From Novosphingobium indicum (GTDB lineage Bacteria; Pseudomonadota; Alphaproteobacteria; Sphingomonadales; Sphingomonadaceae): a DNA stretch of 64,000 bases. The notes under the pieces are model-generated. The model was not told where the DNA came from and ran no database searches. It saw only the letters and a list, made by a program, of their open reading frames with translations. The stretch's first letter is position 1. Every line of letters begins with the position of its first letter. A program made the position numbers and the translations under genes. Of this stretch, positions 9,400-22,642 are shown in pieces. The stretch covers positions 62,001-126,000 of the forward strand of contig NZ_BMLK01000007.1 in assembly GCF_014645195.1 (NCBI RefSeq), read 5' to 3'.

Positions 9400-10965
9400 T
9401 CAGTGCGCAGTTGGTGTTCGGGTGCCGCACTGGCTGTAGACCATGATGCTTCTGGGCATCACATCCTCATAGAGCGTGAAGAGCTTTCTTTTTCCGCACT
9501 GGCTCTGGTAATCAGTAATCGATTTCCAGTTTTCCTTGCGCGGGCCTTTCCTGTCGAGTTGCGTCCACACGACGAGTGTCTGTGGGTGGCTCGCAAGAAT
9601 ACGGTGTACTTCGGCCACCTCGTCGATCCCTGCCGCGCCGCTTTCCTGCGCATCGTAGAGATGAGGAGGGAAGGCTAGAACTGACGGCGGTGGAATATCG
9701 AGTGCTGAGTAGAGATAGCTTGGCATCCCCCAAACCAGCAATTTGCGGGTAGGCGTTTCTTCCGCGACGTACTGTGTGAAGGCTGTCGAAGCTGTGTGAG
9801 CCCGCCAACGCTTCGCGAGATTCAGACTTCCGCTTGCTGCCATGGCGATGGCTATGATTGCGACGAAGCTCACTGTACCGATGCCGCGCTTGGTGAAAAC
9901 GTTGGCCATGAGAATGCAAAACGGGCCCGCCAGCGGCAAAAGATAGTGATCGAAGATGTTGGGAAAGATGAAAATAGCTGCCACTGCCGTGGCGATCCAA
10001 CCGATGTAGAAGCGGATTATGCCGCGGCCTTGCGCGTCACCTTGCCAGTTGCGAAGGCTGAACCACACCAGCACACTCAGCAAGCTGATCCGTCCTATGG
10101 CGAGACATGCCCGGATGATGTGGGTGTTCGGATCTGAATATTGCCGCCGGAAGTTGGATTCGACGGTTGCTTGCCAGAACTGCGCAAAATGGCCGTCATG
10201 CAGATAATAGAGGGCGGCAATCACATAGGGAAGCAGGGCCACAAGGAGCAGGCCGGTGCAGATCGCCACGATACGTAGCAGCGGTGCTCGCGCTTTTACC
10301 AGCGCGACAAGAATGAACACACCGAAGAACGCGGACTCGATCGCGGCTGATTGCTTGATGGCAATAGCCAGTCCTGCCGAAGTCATGCCAAGCACCAGCC
10401 GCATATCGATGCGGCCTGCCGCCAGCAGTGGCAACCGGGTCGCAACTGACCATGCCGCCAGCAGCATCAGGGGATTGTAGAATACCGGAGTCTGGGCCGT
10501 GCCGCCCTTGAATTGCTGAAGCAAGGCCAGATAGGCAATTCCCGCCATGAGCGCAGCGCGTCGATCCGTCAGCGATCGTGCCATCCCCTGGACGAACAGG
10601 GCACCGGCAATTGCAAAGAGCGTTGCGACGAACTGGTAGAATGCGGGAGCACGCGAAATCGCCTCGATCCCGGCAAACAGCACATAGAGAAGGGGGCCCT
10701 TGCGGTCCCAGATGTCGACGTACATCGTTGCCCCGTCGAGCATTCTTTGCCCGACGAGCGCGTAGAACTGATCGTCGATGTTGACGGTTGGTTCGCCGAA
10801 CATGGGGGCTCGCAGGAGCAAGGCCACCGCTGTGTAGACCAGCAGACCGAGTGTTACTTCCTTGGCCGCGAGCCTGCCAAGCCAGTCAGGCAGAGCGATG
10901 ATCGCTGAGACCCGACGACCCCGATTTGGTGTCGAACCGAGTTCAGCTGCTGTCGAGATTGCCAT
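9400..10965 (-). CDS. GT39/PMT-like polytopic membrane protein (putative glycosyltransferase)
   Basis: The 521-residue product has about eleven hydrophobic segments. Just after the first membrane helix and the loop with DDQFYALVGQRML comes IWDRKGPLLYVLFAGIEA; an acidic loop followed by D-x-K-P/G is the pattern of lipid-linked-sugar glycosyltransferases such as ArnT and the GT39 group. A C-terminal extramembrane part of about 130 residues follows. The ATG at 10965 has AGGGG upstream. The acceptor and sugar cannot be read from sequence. It stands alone between an HNH gene and the atp operon. Confidence 0.72.
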   Translation of the reverse strand: MAISTAAELGSTPNRGRRVSAIIALPDWLGRLAAKEVTLGLLVYTAVALLLRAPMFGEPTVNIDDQFYALVGQRMLDGATMYVDIWDRKGPLLYVLFAGIEAISRAPAFYQFVATLFAIAGALFVQGMARSLTDRRAALMAGIAYLALLQQFKGGTAQTPVFYNPLMLLAAWSVATRLPLLAAGRIDMRLVLGMTSAGLAIAIKQSAAIESAFFGVFILVALVKARAPLLRIVAICTGLLLVALLPYVIAALYYLHDGHFAQFWQATVESNFRRQYSDPNTHIIRACLAIGRISLLSVLVWFSLRNWQGDAQGRGIIRFYIGWIATAVAAIFIFPNIFDHYLLPLAGPFCILMANVFTKRGIGTVSFVAIIAIAMAASGSLNLAKRWRAHTASTAFTQYVAEETPTRKLLVWGMPSYLYSALDIPPPSVLAFPPHLYDAQESGAAGIDEVAEVHRILASHPQTLVVWTQLDRKGPRKENWKSITDYQSQCGKRKLFTLYEDVMPRSIMVYSQCGTRTPTAH

Positions 10966-11100
10966 GCGCACCCCTGAAAAGCGTATTCGCAAAGGGTGCT
11001 ACGAGCGGTTGGTTAATTTCGACCTAAGGTTTGCATTCCCGCTTCTCCGCTGGTCGATCCGTGATCGGGCAAGGAAGCTAAGGAACCGCGCCCGGAATCG

Positions 11101-11136
11101 ACAAGGGCGCCGCCGGAAGTCCCGCGACGCCCTTGT
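11101..11136 (-). terminator. Terminator-like stem-loop after the atp operon
   Basis: Twenty-three bases beyond the atpC stop, ACAAGGGCG and CGCCCTTGT form a nine-base stem around a GC-rich 18-base loop that can itself partly pair. No strong T-run follows on the minus strand. Confidence 0.5.
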
Positions 11137-11158
11137 TGTTACCCCAACGGGTGTGGTT

Positions 11159-11416
11159 TCAGCCTTCCACGTGCTCCGCGAGCACGGTCAGGCCGGCATC
11201 GCCGACTTCGGCAAAGCCACCGGAAATGCGGATCTCTTCAGGCGCGCCATTCTCGGTCTTGTAGACATGGAGCGCGCCGTCGGCGACCGTCGACATGAAG
11301 GGCGCGTGGCCCTCCAGCACGCCGAACTCGCCTTCCGTGCCGGGAACGACCACCATGTGGACGTCCTCGGAGCGGACGAGCTTCGCCGGCGTGACGAGTT
11401 CGAAGTGCAGAGCCAT
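11159..11416 (-). CDS. atpC: ATP synthase epsilon subunit (short form)
   Basis: The 85-residue product covers only the N-terminal beta-sandwich of epsilon ([19 protein letters not shown], then [21 protein letters not shown]). The C-terminal helical hairpin that inhibits F1 in E. coli is absent, as is common in alphaproteobacteria, where other inhibitors such as the zeta subunit may do this job. It is the last gene of atpHAGDC and starts three bases after atpD ends. Confidence 0.95.
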   Translation of the reverse strand: MALHFELVTPAKLVRSEDVHMVVVPGTEGEFGVLEGHAPFMSTVADGALHVYKTENGAPEEIRISGGFAEVGDAGLTVLAEHVEG

Positions 11417-11419
11417 TGC

Positions 11420-12901
<1,482 letters not shown>

Positions 12902-13780
12902 TTAGAGCGCTTCCGCGCCCGCGATGATTTCAACGAGTTCGGTGGTGATCGCAGCCTGACGGGTGCGATTGTAGACGATGGTGAGCTTGTCGATCAGCTC
13001 GCCCGCGTTGCGCGTCGCGTTGTCCATGGCGGTCATCGACGCGCCCTGTTCCGAAGCGGCGTTCTCGAGCAGCGCGCCGAAGATCTGGGTCTTCAGGTAG
13101 CGCGGCAGCAGCGCGGCGAGGATTTCTTCCTCTTCCGGTTCGTATTCGGTCACGGCGTCGGACCCGCCCGAAGCGGCTTCCTTCGGCGCCGGCACCGGGA
13201 TGATCTGGGTGCCGGTCGGTTCCTGCAACAGGGCCGAGCGGAACTTCGAGTAGAACAGGTGCGCGACGTCGAACTTGCCGTCCTCGTACATGGCGACGAG
13301 TTCGTCGGCGATCTTTTCCGCTTCGTTGAAGCCGGGATCGCGTACGTCCGTGGTGTCGAACATGTGGGCGATCTGCTTGGGGTATTCGCGCTTGATCACC
13401 GCCCGGCCCTTGCGGCCGACGAGGTAGAACAGCACGGTCTTGCCCTCAGCTTCGAGCTCACGCGCCTTGACGCGGGCGGCCTTGACGATGTTCGAGTTGA
13501 ACGCGCCGCACAGGCCCTTGTCCGAGTTGGCGATCACGAGCAGGTGAACCTGATCGCTGCCGGTGCCAGCAAGCAGCCTGGGGCTGTTGTCGGAAAGGGT
13601 GATCTTCCCCGCGAGCGAGCCCATCACCTCGGCGAGACGCGCGGCGTATGGACGCGCGGACTCCGCGGCGGCCTGCGCCTTGCGCAGCTTGGCCGCGGCG
13701 ACCATCTGCTTGGCCTTGGTGATCTTCTGGGTCGATTTGACCGAGTTGATGCGGCCTTTGAGTTCCTTGAGCGATGCCAC
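12902..13780 (-). CDS. atpG: ATP synthase gamma subunit
   Basis: The 292-residue product begins [32 protein letters not shown], the conserved N-terminal helix of the central stalk, and ends with [22 protein letters not shown], the conserved C-terminal helix. It rotates inside the alpha3beta3 ring and couples proton flow to ATP synthesis. It lies between atpA and atpD in the operon. Confidence 0.97.
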   Translation of the reverse strand: MASLKELKGRINSVKSTQKITKAKQMVAAAKLRKAQAAAESARPYAARLAEVMGSLAGKITLSDNSPRLLAGTGSDQVHLLVIANSDKGLCGAFNSNIVKAARVKARELEAEGKTVLFYLVGRKGRAVIKREYPKQIAHMFDTTDVRDPGFNEAEKIADELVAMYEDGKFDVAHLFYSKFRSALLQEPTGTQIIPVPAPKEAASGGSDAVTEYEPEEEEILAALLPRYLKTQIFGALLENAASEQGASMTAMDNATRNAGELIDKLTIVYNRTRQAAITTELVEIIAGAEAL

Positions 13781-13841
13781 TCGTTTCTCTCCGTTTCATT
13801 GTTCCGGCCCGGGAGCCGGAACAATGGGGATCAGGTCAGTC

Positions 13842-15939
<2,098 letters not shown>

Positions 15940-16427
15940 GCGTGTCCTATCCTTACATCGGGTGGGCTGAGGCACTTGGGGACGCAACATAACACCGTGC
16001 CCCCCGGCCCGCAGACGGGGCGCGCATAGCGACGATATTGTTGCGATGCAAGGCGCCCCTTGACCGCTAACGACAATGCTCGCCCGTGCGTTTTAAAAGC
16101 AACAGGCGGGAAGCGACGCTCCAATGGATGCGTAATAGCTTCTGGGAACATCAAAAAGGAGTTGCCGGTGGGCTATAGAATCGGCTGTTCGCCGCCAGAG
16201 ACTTGCGGGCACTATTTCGCGGCAAAACCCCGCGAAGGCGTGTGCGTGGAAATTGCGCGGAAGATCGGATTCGCCGGGCCGGCTTCTGCCATTGCCACGA
16301 GGCGCAGGGGAATGCGGGGCGGTGAAGCGGGTTTGAGCGAGCCTTTGTGCACAGGCGCATCCGCAGTCCCTATCGTACCGTGGATGCGATATGTGTCAGC
16401 GCGGGCAGGGCGCGATGGAGACGAAGC
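15940..16427. other. Long intergenic region between atpH and ada
   Basis: This 488-base stretch between two divergent genes holds the probable atp and ada promoters. A plus-strand frame open from a TTG at 16060 (or from a GTG at 16168 with AGGAG six bases upstream) runs to a TGA at 16429-16431 and overlaps the ada GTG. Its translation has five or more cysteines and matches nothing I know, so I do not call it a gene. Confidence 0.5.
16023..16051 (-). promoter_or_regulatory. atpH: Candidate promoter of the atp operon
   Basis: On the minus strand TTGCAT and TATGCG are separated by exactly 17 bases, about 85 bases upstream of the atpH start. This fits a sigma-70-type promoter, but the -10 box is a poor match and no transcript evidence exists. 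Confidence 0.3.
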
Positions 16428-17489
16428 GTGATTCTTGCTGAGCCGACACTGGATGATGTCATGGATGACGCCCGCGCCTGGCAGGCCGTGCTGTCGCGCG
16501 AAAAGGCGTTCGACGGCCGCTTCGTTACCGGAGTGCTGACAACCGGCATTTACTGCCGGCCCTCCTGCTCGGCGCGTCATCCCCGGCGGGAGAATGTGCG
16601 GTTCTTCGCCGGGCCTTCCGCAGCGGAAGCCGAAGGGCTGCGTCCATGTCTGCGATGCCGCCCCAACGAGGTGGCGCGCGACGAGGAAGCGATATCGCGC
16701 GCGCTCGCTCTTCTGTCCGATCCGGAGGAGGCTCCCGGCCTGTCCGAACTGGCCGCCACGGTGGGATATAGCCCCGCGCATTTCCAGCGCGTGTTCAAGC
16801 GGGCTGTGGGGCTGTCTCCTACGCAGTACCTGCGCTCGCGCCGCATGGAATTGGCGAGCGACGCGCTGAGCGCCGGTGCCAGCGTGACCGAAGCGATCTA
16901 CGAGGCGGGGTACAGCACGCCGTCGCGGTTCTACGAAGCGAGCGAGGGGAGAATGGGCATGACGCCTTCGGCATGGCGCAACGGCGGACGCGGCGTAACG
17001 ATTCGCTGGACCGTGGTACCGACGACCCTCGGACAGATGCTCGTCGCGGCAACCGAAAAAGGCGTGTGCCGCCTGTCCTTCGCGGAGGGCCGGCAGGAAC
17101 TGGCCGGTCGTTTTCCCAACGCCGAACTGGTCGACGGCGGAGAAGACTTCGCGAAGCTGGTCGAGCAGGTCGTGTCTGCTGTCGAGCAACCCGGAGAGAG
17201 CCGGGCGATCCCGCTCGATGTCCAGGGCACGGCGTTTCAGGAAGCGGTCTGGCAGGAATTGCAGCGTATCCCTGCCGGTGAAACGCGCACCTACGCCCAG
17301 ATCGCTGCTGCAATCGGCAAGCCGGGCGCGGTTCGCGCGGCGGGCACCGCTAACGGAGCGAACAACGTGGCCGTGTTGATCCCCTGCCACCGCGTCATCC
17401 GCACCGACGGATCGGTAGGCGGCTACGCCTATGGCGAAGAGATCAAGCGTGAATTGTTGCGGCGCGAGAGCGAGCGCGGCGGGCGCTAG
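16428..17489 (+). CDS. ada: Bifunctional Ada: methylphosphotriester/O6-methylguanine methyltransferase and transcription activator
   Basis: The 353-residue product starts at GTG with GGAGACGAAGC upstream; E. coli Ada is 354. The N-terminal zinc domain has C43, C47, C74 and C77 with the same spacing as E. coli C38/C42/C69/C72; C43 would accept the methyl group from phosphotriesters. An AraC-type helix-turn-helix follows (LSELAATVGYSPAHFQRVFK, then RSRRMELASDALS). The C-terminal Ogt domain has the active-site PCHRV with C320. Family knowledge suggests that it is methylated by damage and then activates its own gene. It ends convergently with the GST gene, the two stops sharing CTAG. Confidence 0.96.
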   Translation: MILAEPTLDDVMDDARAWQAVLSREKAFDGRFVTGVLTTGIYCRPSCSARHPRRENVRFFAGPSAAEAEGLRPCLRCRPNEVARDEEAISRALALLSDPEEAPGLSELAATVGYSPAHFQRVFKRAVGLSPTQYLRSRRMELASDALSAGASVTEAIYEAGYSTPSRFYEASEGRMGMTPSAWRNGGRGVTIRWTVVPTTLGQMLVAATEKGVCRLSFAEGRQELAGRFPNAELVDGGEDFAKLVEQVVSAVEQPGESRAIPLDVQGTAFQEAVWQELQRIPAGETRTYAQIAAAIGKPGAVRAAGTANGANNVAVLIPCHRVIRTDGSVGGYAYGEEIKRELLRRESERGGR

Positions 17490-18118
17490 TCGAGCTTGGG
17501 CGTGAAGCCCGGCTCGGCCTTTTCCATGGCCCTGCGATAGGCGGCGCGCTCACCGATGCGCTTCAGGTACGCCTGGATGTTCGGTTTGTCGTCGATGGAA
17601 TAGGGGCCGAGACTACGCATCGTAGTGAGTGGAAAGCCCATCATGATGTCGGCCGTGGTCAGTTCGCTACCGCCCAGATAGGCGGTCTTGCCGAGTTGAT
17701 CTTCCACCTGCTGCCAGGCGCGTGCCTTGCGATCCTGCGCGAGCGCCGGCAGTTCCTTCGCGCCGGTCGCACGGGCAGACAATTCCATCATTACATTCGC
17801 CATGAAGGTGCCATTGGCGAAGTGGAACCAGAACAGGTGCTGCGCGAAATTGTCGTCGTCCGCTTTAGGACAAAGCCGCCATTCGCCATAGCGACCGGCG
17901 ATATATTCGACGATCGCACCGCTCTCTCCCAGCGTCAGGGCGCCGTCGGTGATAACCGGCGCGGTGCCCGAGGGATGCAGCGCCTTGTACTCGTCGGGCG
18001 CAAGACGATTGTCCGCCCGCCGGTCATAGAGCTTCAGCTCGTAGTCGAGGCCGAGCTCCTCGCAGAGCCATACGATGCGTTCGGACTGAGACTGGCGAAG
18101 GTGGTGGACGGTCAGCAT
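17486..18118 (-). CDS. Glutathione S-transferase family protein
   Basis: The 210-residue product has an N-terminal thioredoxin fold (MLTVHHLRQSQSERIVWLCEELGLDYELKLYDR, then GTAPVITDGALTLGESGAIVEYI, the cis-Pro and ES glutathione-binding segment) and an all-helical C-terminal domain with the TTADIMMGFPL motif. The ATG has GAGAGGATTAGC upstream. It lies 28 bases after the photolyase gene on the same strand, so co-transcription is likely. It overlaps the ada stop by four bases in the convergent direction. Confidence 0.92.
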   Translation of the reverse strand: MLTVHHLRQSQSERIVWLCEELGLDYELKLYDRRADNRLAPDEYKALHPSGTAPVITDGALTLGESGAIVEYIAGRYGEWRLCPKADDDNFAQHLFWFHFANGTFMANVMMELSARATGAKELPALAQDRKARAWQQVEDQLGKTAYLGGSELTTADIMMGFPLTTMRSLGPYSIDDKPNIQAYLKRIGERAAYRRAMEKAEPGFTPKLD

Positions 18119-18146
18119 GCTAATCCTCTCGTATGGCCTTAAGCGT

Positions 18147-19703
18147 CTAGTCCCCAACCCAATGCTTGCTCGCGGGTTCCAGGCTGTCGAGAAAGGCCTC
18201 TGCCGTATCGAGATAGGCCTTGCGCTTGTCGGCATCCATCCGGTCCCAATTCGCATAGACGCGGGAAATCCGGCGGTTCTTTTCGAACAGGGTGCGGTGG
18301 CGGTCCATGAAATGCCAGTAGAGCGAGTTGAACGGGCACGAGCCTTCGCCGGTCTTCTTCGAGACCTTGTAGTGGCAATCCCCGCAATAGTCGGACATTT
18401 TGTTGATGTAATTGCCGCTCGCCGCATAGGGCTTGGAGGCCAGTCGCCCTTTGTCCGCCCATAGCGCCATGGCCGCGACATTGGGCAGCTCCACCCATTC
18501 GTAGGCGTCGGCATAGACGACGAGGAACCAGTCCTCGACCTGCTGCGGCTCGATCCCGGCGATCAGCGCGAAGTTGCCCAGCACCATCAGCCGCTGAATG
18601 TGATGCGCGTGGGCATTCTCGCGCGTGGAGCGGACGCAGTCGGCGATGCAGCGCATCCGGGTGTCGCCGGTCCAGTAGAACTCGGGCAGCGCGCGCCGCG
18701 CCTGCAGGGCATTGGCCGATCGCAGCTGGGGCATGTCGAGCCAGTAGATGCCGCGCACATATTCGCGCCAGCCGATGATCTGGCGGATGAACCCTTCGAC
18801 CGCATTCAGCGGGGCGTCACCGGCTTGGTAGGCCTGCTCCGCGCGCCGGCAGCAGTCGAGCGGATCGAGCAACCCGAGGTTGATCGAGGTAGACAGGAGC
18901 GAGTGGTAGAGGTCGTCCTGCCCGTGGACCATCGCGTCCTGATACTTGCCGAACTCGGGCAGCCGCTCGGCAATGAACGCATCGAGCGCCTTGTCGGCCT
19001 GATCCGACGTGACCGGCCAGCCGAACTTGTCGAGATCGCCGAAATGATCGGCGGATTCGCTTTGAACCATCTCGATCACCTCGCACGTGATCTCGTCAGG
19101 TTCGAAGCGCGGGGCCGGTGGCGGGGCCATGTCCTCGTCGGGCGAGGCGCGGTTCTGCTTGTCGTAGTTCCATTCGCCGCCTTCGGGGGCGTCACCATTC
19201 ATGAGCAGACCGGTGCGCCGGCGCATGTCGCGGTAGAAGCTTTCCATCAGCAGGCTGTTGCGACCGTCGGCCCAGTCGCGGAATTCGTCGATGGAGCATA
19301 GAAAGCGGTCGTCGGGCAGGATCTCGACATCGATGTCCAGCTTGTCCGCCCAGGCATCGATCATCTCGCGCACCCTCAGTTCGCCGGGTTCGACGACGCG
19401 GATGCGGTCCGGCGCATGGCGCTTGACCGCCCGCTTGACTTCGCCGGTGAAGCTGCCGGTGTTGTCCTTGTCGGTCAGCTTCACATAGTCGACTTGCCAG
19501 CCGGCCTGCTCCAGCTCGGCGGCGAAGTGGCGCATGGCCGAGAGGATGAGCGCGATCTTCTGCTTGTGGTGTTTGACGTAAGTGGTCTCGTCGCGGACCT
19601 CCATCATCAGCACGACGGTATCGGCCTTGGTCTGGCCGCGCAGCGAGGCGAGGGTGCGGGTGAGCTGATCGCCTAGGATGGGAACGAGAGTCTTGCCTGC
19701 CAT
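18147..19703 (-). CDS. phrB: Iron-sulfur bacterial cryptochrome/(6-4) photolyase (PhrB type)
   Basis: The 518-residue product begins MAGKTLVPILGDQLTRTLASL, the start typical of the photolyase-related (DPRP/FeS-BCP) group. Cysteines at 352, 440, 443 and 456 have the same spacing as the [4Fe-4S] ligands C350/C438/C441/C454 of Agrobacterium PhrB. The segment RENAHAHHIQRLMVLGNFALI matches the FAD/lesion-binding region. The family repairs (6-4) photoproducts with light, using FAD and a lumazine antenna. It sits beside GST, ada and priA, forming a loose DNA-damage group, and is the first gene of a probable two-gene unit with GST. Confidence 0.95.
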   Translation of the reverse strand: MAGKTLVPILGDQLTRTLASLRGQTKADTVVLMMEVRDETTYVKHHKQKIALILSAMRHFAAELEQAGWQVDYVKLTDKDNTGSFTGEVKRAVKRHAPDRIRVVEPGELRVREMIDAWADKLDIDVEILPDDRFLCSIDEFRDWADGRNSLLMESFYRDMRRRTGLLMNGDAPEGGEWNYDKQNRASPDEDMAPPPAPRFEPDEITCEVIEMVQSESADHFGDLDKFGWPVTSDQADKALDAFIAERLPEFGKYQDAMVHGQDDLYHSLLSTSINLGLLDPLDCCRRAEQAYQAGDAPLNAVEGFIRQIIGWREYVRGIYWLDMPQLRSANALQARRALPEFYWTGDTRMRCIADCVRSTRENAHAHHIQRLMVLGNFALIAGIEPQQVEDWFLVVYADAYEWVELPNVAAMALWADKGRLASKPYAASGNYINKMSDYCGDCHYKVSKKTGEGSCPFNSLYWHFMDRHRTLFEKNRRISRVYANWDRMDADKRKAYLDTAEAFLDSLEPASKHWVGD

Positions 19704-19738
19704 GGGAAACCTAACCGGTCAGCGCGCGCTTTGTGCCG

Positions 19739-21904
19739 CTATACGAAGCTGTAAGGGTCGATATCGATGCTGACGCGCACCCCCCGCGGGAATTGTAGCG
19801 GTTCGAGCCAGTCGCGCAGGGCCTTCTGCAATTCGGCCGAGCGGCGCGCGTTGATCAGCAGGCGGAAGCGATAGCGACCGCGTAGCAGGGATAGCGGGGC
19901 GGGGGCGGGACCAAGCACCAGCATGTCCGGGAGGTTCGGGGCGGTACCGCCAATGGCGCGGGCAGCCGACAGGGCTTCCGCCTGATCCTCCGAACTCACG
20001 ATGATCGCGGCCCAGCGCCCGAACGGCGGCGCACCGGCATCCCGGCGGGATTCGGTTTCGGCCGCATAGAAGGCATCACGGTCGCCATTCGCGAGCGCGG
20101 CGATGACGGAGGCTTCCGGGTGGCGCGTCTGGATCAGCACTTCGCCTGGCTTCTCGCCGCGGCCCGCGCGCCCGGCGACCTGCGCGACCTGCTGGTAGGT
20201 TCGCTCCGCCGCCCGCAGGTCGCCACCTTCGAGCCCTAGATCGGCATCGATCACGCCGACCAGCGTCAGTTCGGGGAAGTGATAGCCCTTGGTGACGAGC
20301 TGCGTGCCGATGATGACGTTGATCGCTCCGCCTTCGGCCTTGGCGACGAAATCGCCGATCGCTTCGGGGGTGTTCATTGTGTCCGACGTCACAAGCGCGG
20401 TGCGGGCCTCGGGCAGGATCTCCGCGACTTCGTCGGCGATCCGTTCCACGCCCGGCCCGCAGGCGACAAGGCAGTCCGCCGTCCCGCACTCGGGGCAGGC
20501 ATCGGGTACCGGTACTTCGTGCCCGCAATGATGGCAGGCGAGCCGCTGCGAAAAACGGTGTTCGACCAGCCATGCCGTGCAGTTGGGGCACTGGAAGCGG
20601 TAGCCGCAATGTCGGCAAAGCGTCAGCGGTGCATAGCCCCGGCGGTTGAGGAACAGCAGCGACTGCTCGCCGCGCGCCAGCCGGTCCTTCATTTCCTCGA
20701 CCAGCCGGGGCGCCAGCCAGCGGCCCCGTTCCGGCACTTCCTTGCGCAGATCGATGATCTCGATCTCGGGTAGCATGGCGCCGCCGAAACGGTCGGGCAG
20801 CTCGATCTTGCGATAGACCCCGGCTTCGGCGAGCTGCATCGATTCGAGCGCGGGCGTCGCGCTGGCGAGGATCACCGGGATCGCCTCGAACTTGGCGCGG
20901 ATCACGGCAACGTCGCGGGCATTGTAGCGCACGCCGTCGTCCTGCTTGAATGAGACCTCATGCGCCTCGTCTACAACGATGAGCCCGAGGCTGGCGTAAG
21001 GCAGGAATAGCGCCGAGCGGGCACCCACGACGACTTGCGCCTCGCCATGCGCGATCGCGCGCCATGCCCGGCGCCGCTCGCTCGACTTGACCGACGAGTG
21101 CCACAGGATCGGCGCGACGCCGAAGCGCTGCTCGAAGCGGCGCAGGAAGTTCTCGGTCAGCGCGATCTCGGGTAGCAGCACCAGCACCTGCCGGCCCAGC
21201 CGCAGGGCCTCGGCCACGGCCTCGAAATAGCATTCTGTCTTGCCCGAGCCGGTGACACCATCAAGCAGGAAGGGCGCGAAAGCATGGTCCTTGACCGCTG
21301 CCACGAAAGTGTCTGCCGCTTCCTTCTGCGCCTCGCTTAGCCTGGGTGCTGCGAAATCGGGCCGGGCAGGGGGATAAGGGCGGTCGAGATCGACCATTAC
21401 TGGTTCCAGCAGCCCCGCGCCGACCATGCCGCGCAACACGCCTTCGGATACGCTCGCCAGTTCGGCCAGTTCGCGGATCGAGCCCTGTTCGCCTTGCAGC
21501 GCGTCAAGTGCGGCGGCGCGCTGGGGCGTCATCCGCTTGGGTTCCTCGCCGGTCAGACGGTATTCGGTGGTGGTGCCGCCCCCGCGCAGTGCCGCCGTGC
21601 TGCCGAGCGCCATGCGCGCGACCGACGACAGCGGGGCGCAGTAATAATCGGCCGTCCATTCGATCAGCCGCCGCAGTTGGGCCGGCAGCGGCGGAACGGG
21701 CAGCACTTCAAGCAGCGGCCGTAATTTAGATGCGGGCACATCCTGCGCGCTCAGGCGTTCTGCTTCCCACACAATGCCGAGAACCTGACGCGGCCCCAGC
21801 GGGGCGACGACGACTGAACCGTATTCGACCGTCATTCGCTCCGCTACACGGTAGTCGAGAACGCCCAGTGCGGCATTGAAAACAAGGAGTCGGACGCGTT
21901 CCAT
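19739..21904 (-). CDS. priA: Primosomal protein N', replication restart helicase PriA
   Basis: The 721-residue product starts at an ATG (MERVRLLVFNAALGVLDYRVAE) with AAAGGCG upstream. It has the PriA DNA-binding domain, a helicase core with Walker A GVTGSGKTECYFE and VDEAHE, and the zinc-binding cysteine array CRHCGYRFQCPNC...CHHCGH...CPECG between helicase lobes. It reloads the replisome at stalled forks. The stop lies 35 bases upstream of the phrB start on the same strand; co-transcription is possible. Confidence 0.97.
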   Translation of the reverse strand: MERVRLLVFNAALGVLDYRVAERMTVEYGSVVVAPLGPRQVLGIVWEAERLSAQDVPASKLRPLLEVLPVPPLPAQLRRLIEWTADYYCAPLSSVARMALGSTAALRGGGTTTEYRLTGEEPKRMTPQRAAALDALQGEQGSIRELAELASVSEGVLRGMVGAGLLEPVMVDLDRPYPPARPDFAAPRLSEAQKEAADTFVAAVKDHAFAPFLLDGVTGSGKTECYFEAVAEALRLGRQVLVLLPEIALTENFLRRFEQRFGVAPILWHSSVKSSERRRAWRAIAHGEAQVVVGARSALFLPYASLGLIVVDEAHEVSFKQDDGVRYNARDVAVIRAKFEAIPVILASATPALESMQLAEAGVYRKIELPDRFGGAMLPEIEIIDLRKEVPERGRWLAPRLVEEMKDRLARGEQSLLFLNRRGYAPLTLCRHCGYRFQCPNCTAWLVEHRFSQRLACHHCGHEVPVPDACPECGTADCLVACGPGVERIADEVAEILPEARTALVTSDTMNTPEAIGDFVAKAEGGAINVIIGTQLVTKGYHFPELTLVGVIDADLGLEGGDLRAAERTYQQVAQVAGRAGRGEKPGEVLIQTRHPEASVIAALANGDRDAFYAAETESRRDAGAPPFGRWAAIIVSSEDQAEALSAARAIGGTAPNLPDMLVLGPAPAPLSLLRGRYRFRLLINARRSAELQKALRDWLEPLQFPRGVRVSIDIDPYSFV

Positions 21905-21952
21905 CGCCTTTGCATATAGGCGCCGGTCGCTCCCGAGGTGAAGGAGGTGTGT

Positions 21953-22642
21953 ATGCAAGACTGGGGATCGGGTGAATTTGCACTGGGGCGCCGCGCGCTT
22001 CTGGCCGGATTGTTCGCATCGGGAGCGCTGGCCGTGTCCGGCTGCGCGACGATCGGGACGATGAGCTACGTCGAGATCGTGCAGCGGCTCCTGCGCCATT
22101 CCACCCAGCGCGCTTTCGCACGGCTGACCGAACCAGACGGTTTCTGGGACAGCGCCGTTGCCCGCATCGATCTGCCGGTCCTGTTCGGCAAGCCCGGCAC
22201 GCTCGCCGGCGCGGTACTGAAATCACCGGCGTTCCGTGAGAAGCTGCAGCACGAACTCAACACCCTTGCCGAAGACGGCGCCCGCAGGGCCGCGCCGGTC
22301 GTGGCCGAAGCGGTACGCAACATTGCGATCACCGATGCCCTGGCACTGATCAAGGGCGGCAAGACGGCCGCGACCACTTATCTGCGCCAGGCCATGGGCC
22401 CGGCTCTGGTCAATGCGATGATCCCCGAACTCGATCAGGCGATGCGCCTTGCCGAAAACCCGATTCTCAATCAGGCGATTTCTGCGCTGTCGGGTGTCAG
22501 CATCACCGATGCCGCGCACGCCCTTGCGCTCGATGCCGACAACGCCATCTGGTACGAGATCGGCGCCAGCGAAGCGGAAATCAGGGAGAATCCGGCCGCG
22601 ACCAACGATCCAGTGCTGATTGCTGGGCTGAAGGGTCTTTAG
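21953..22642 (+). CDS. DUF4197-family lipoprotein
   Basis: The 229-residue product follows a perfect AAGGAGGTG seven bases before its ATG. The N-terminus carries twin arginines (GRRALLAGLFASGALAVSGC), with a lipobox and lipidated Cys31, so it may use the Tat or Sec route. The rest is helical and matches the DUF4197 pattern as I remember it (ALxxAV near the N-terminus, ITDALALIKGG, AATTYLR). The function of the family is not known. It is divergent from priA with 48 bases between starts. Confidence 0.8.
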   Translation: MQDWGSGEFALGRRALLAGLFASGALAVSGCATIGTMSYVEIVQRLLRHSTQRAFARLTEPDGFWDSAVARIDLPVLFGKPGTLAGAVLKSPAFREKLQHELNTLAEDGARRAAPVVAEAVRNIAITDALALIKGGKTAATTYLRQAMGPALVNAMIPELDQAMRLAENPILNQAISALSGVSITDAAHALALDADNAIWYEIGASEAEIRENPAATNDPVLIAGLKGL

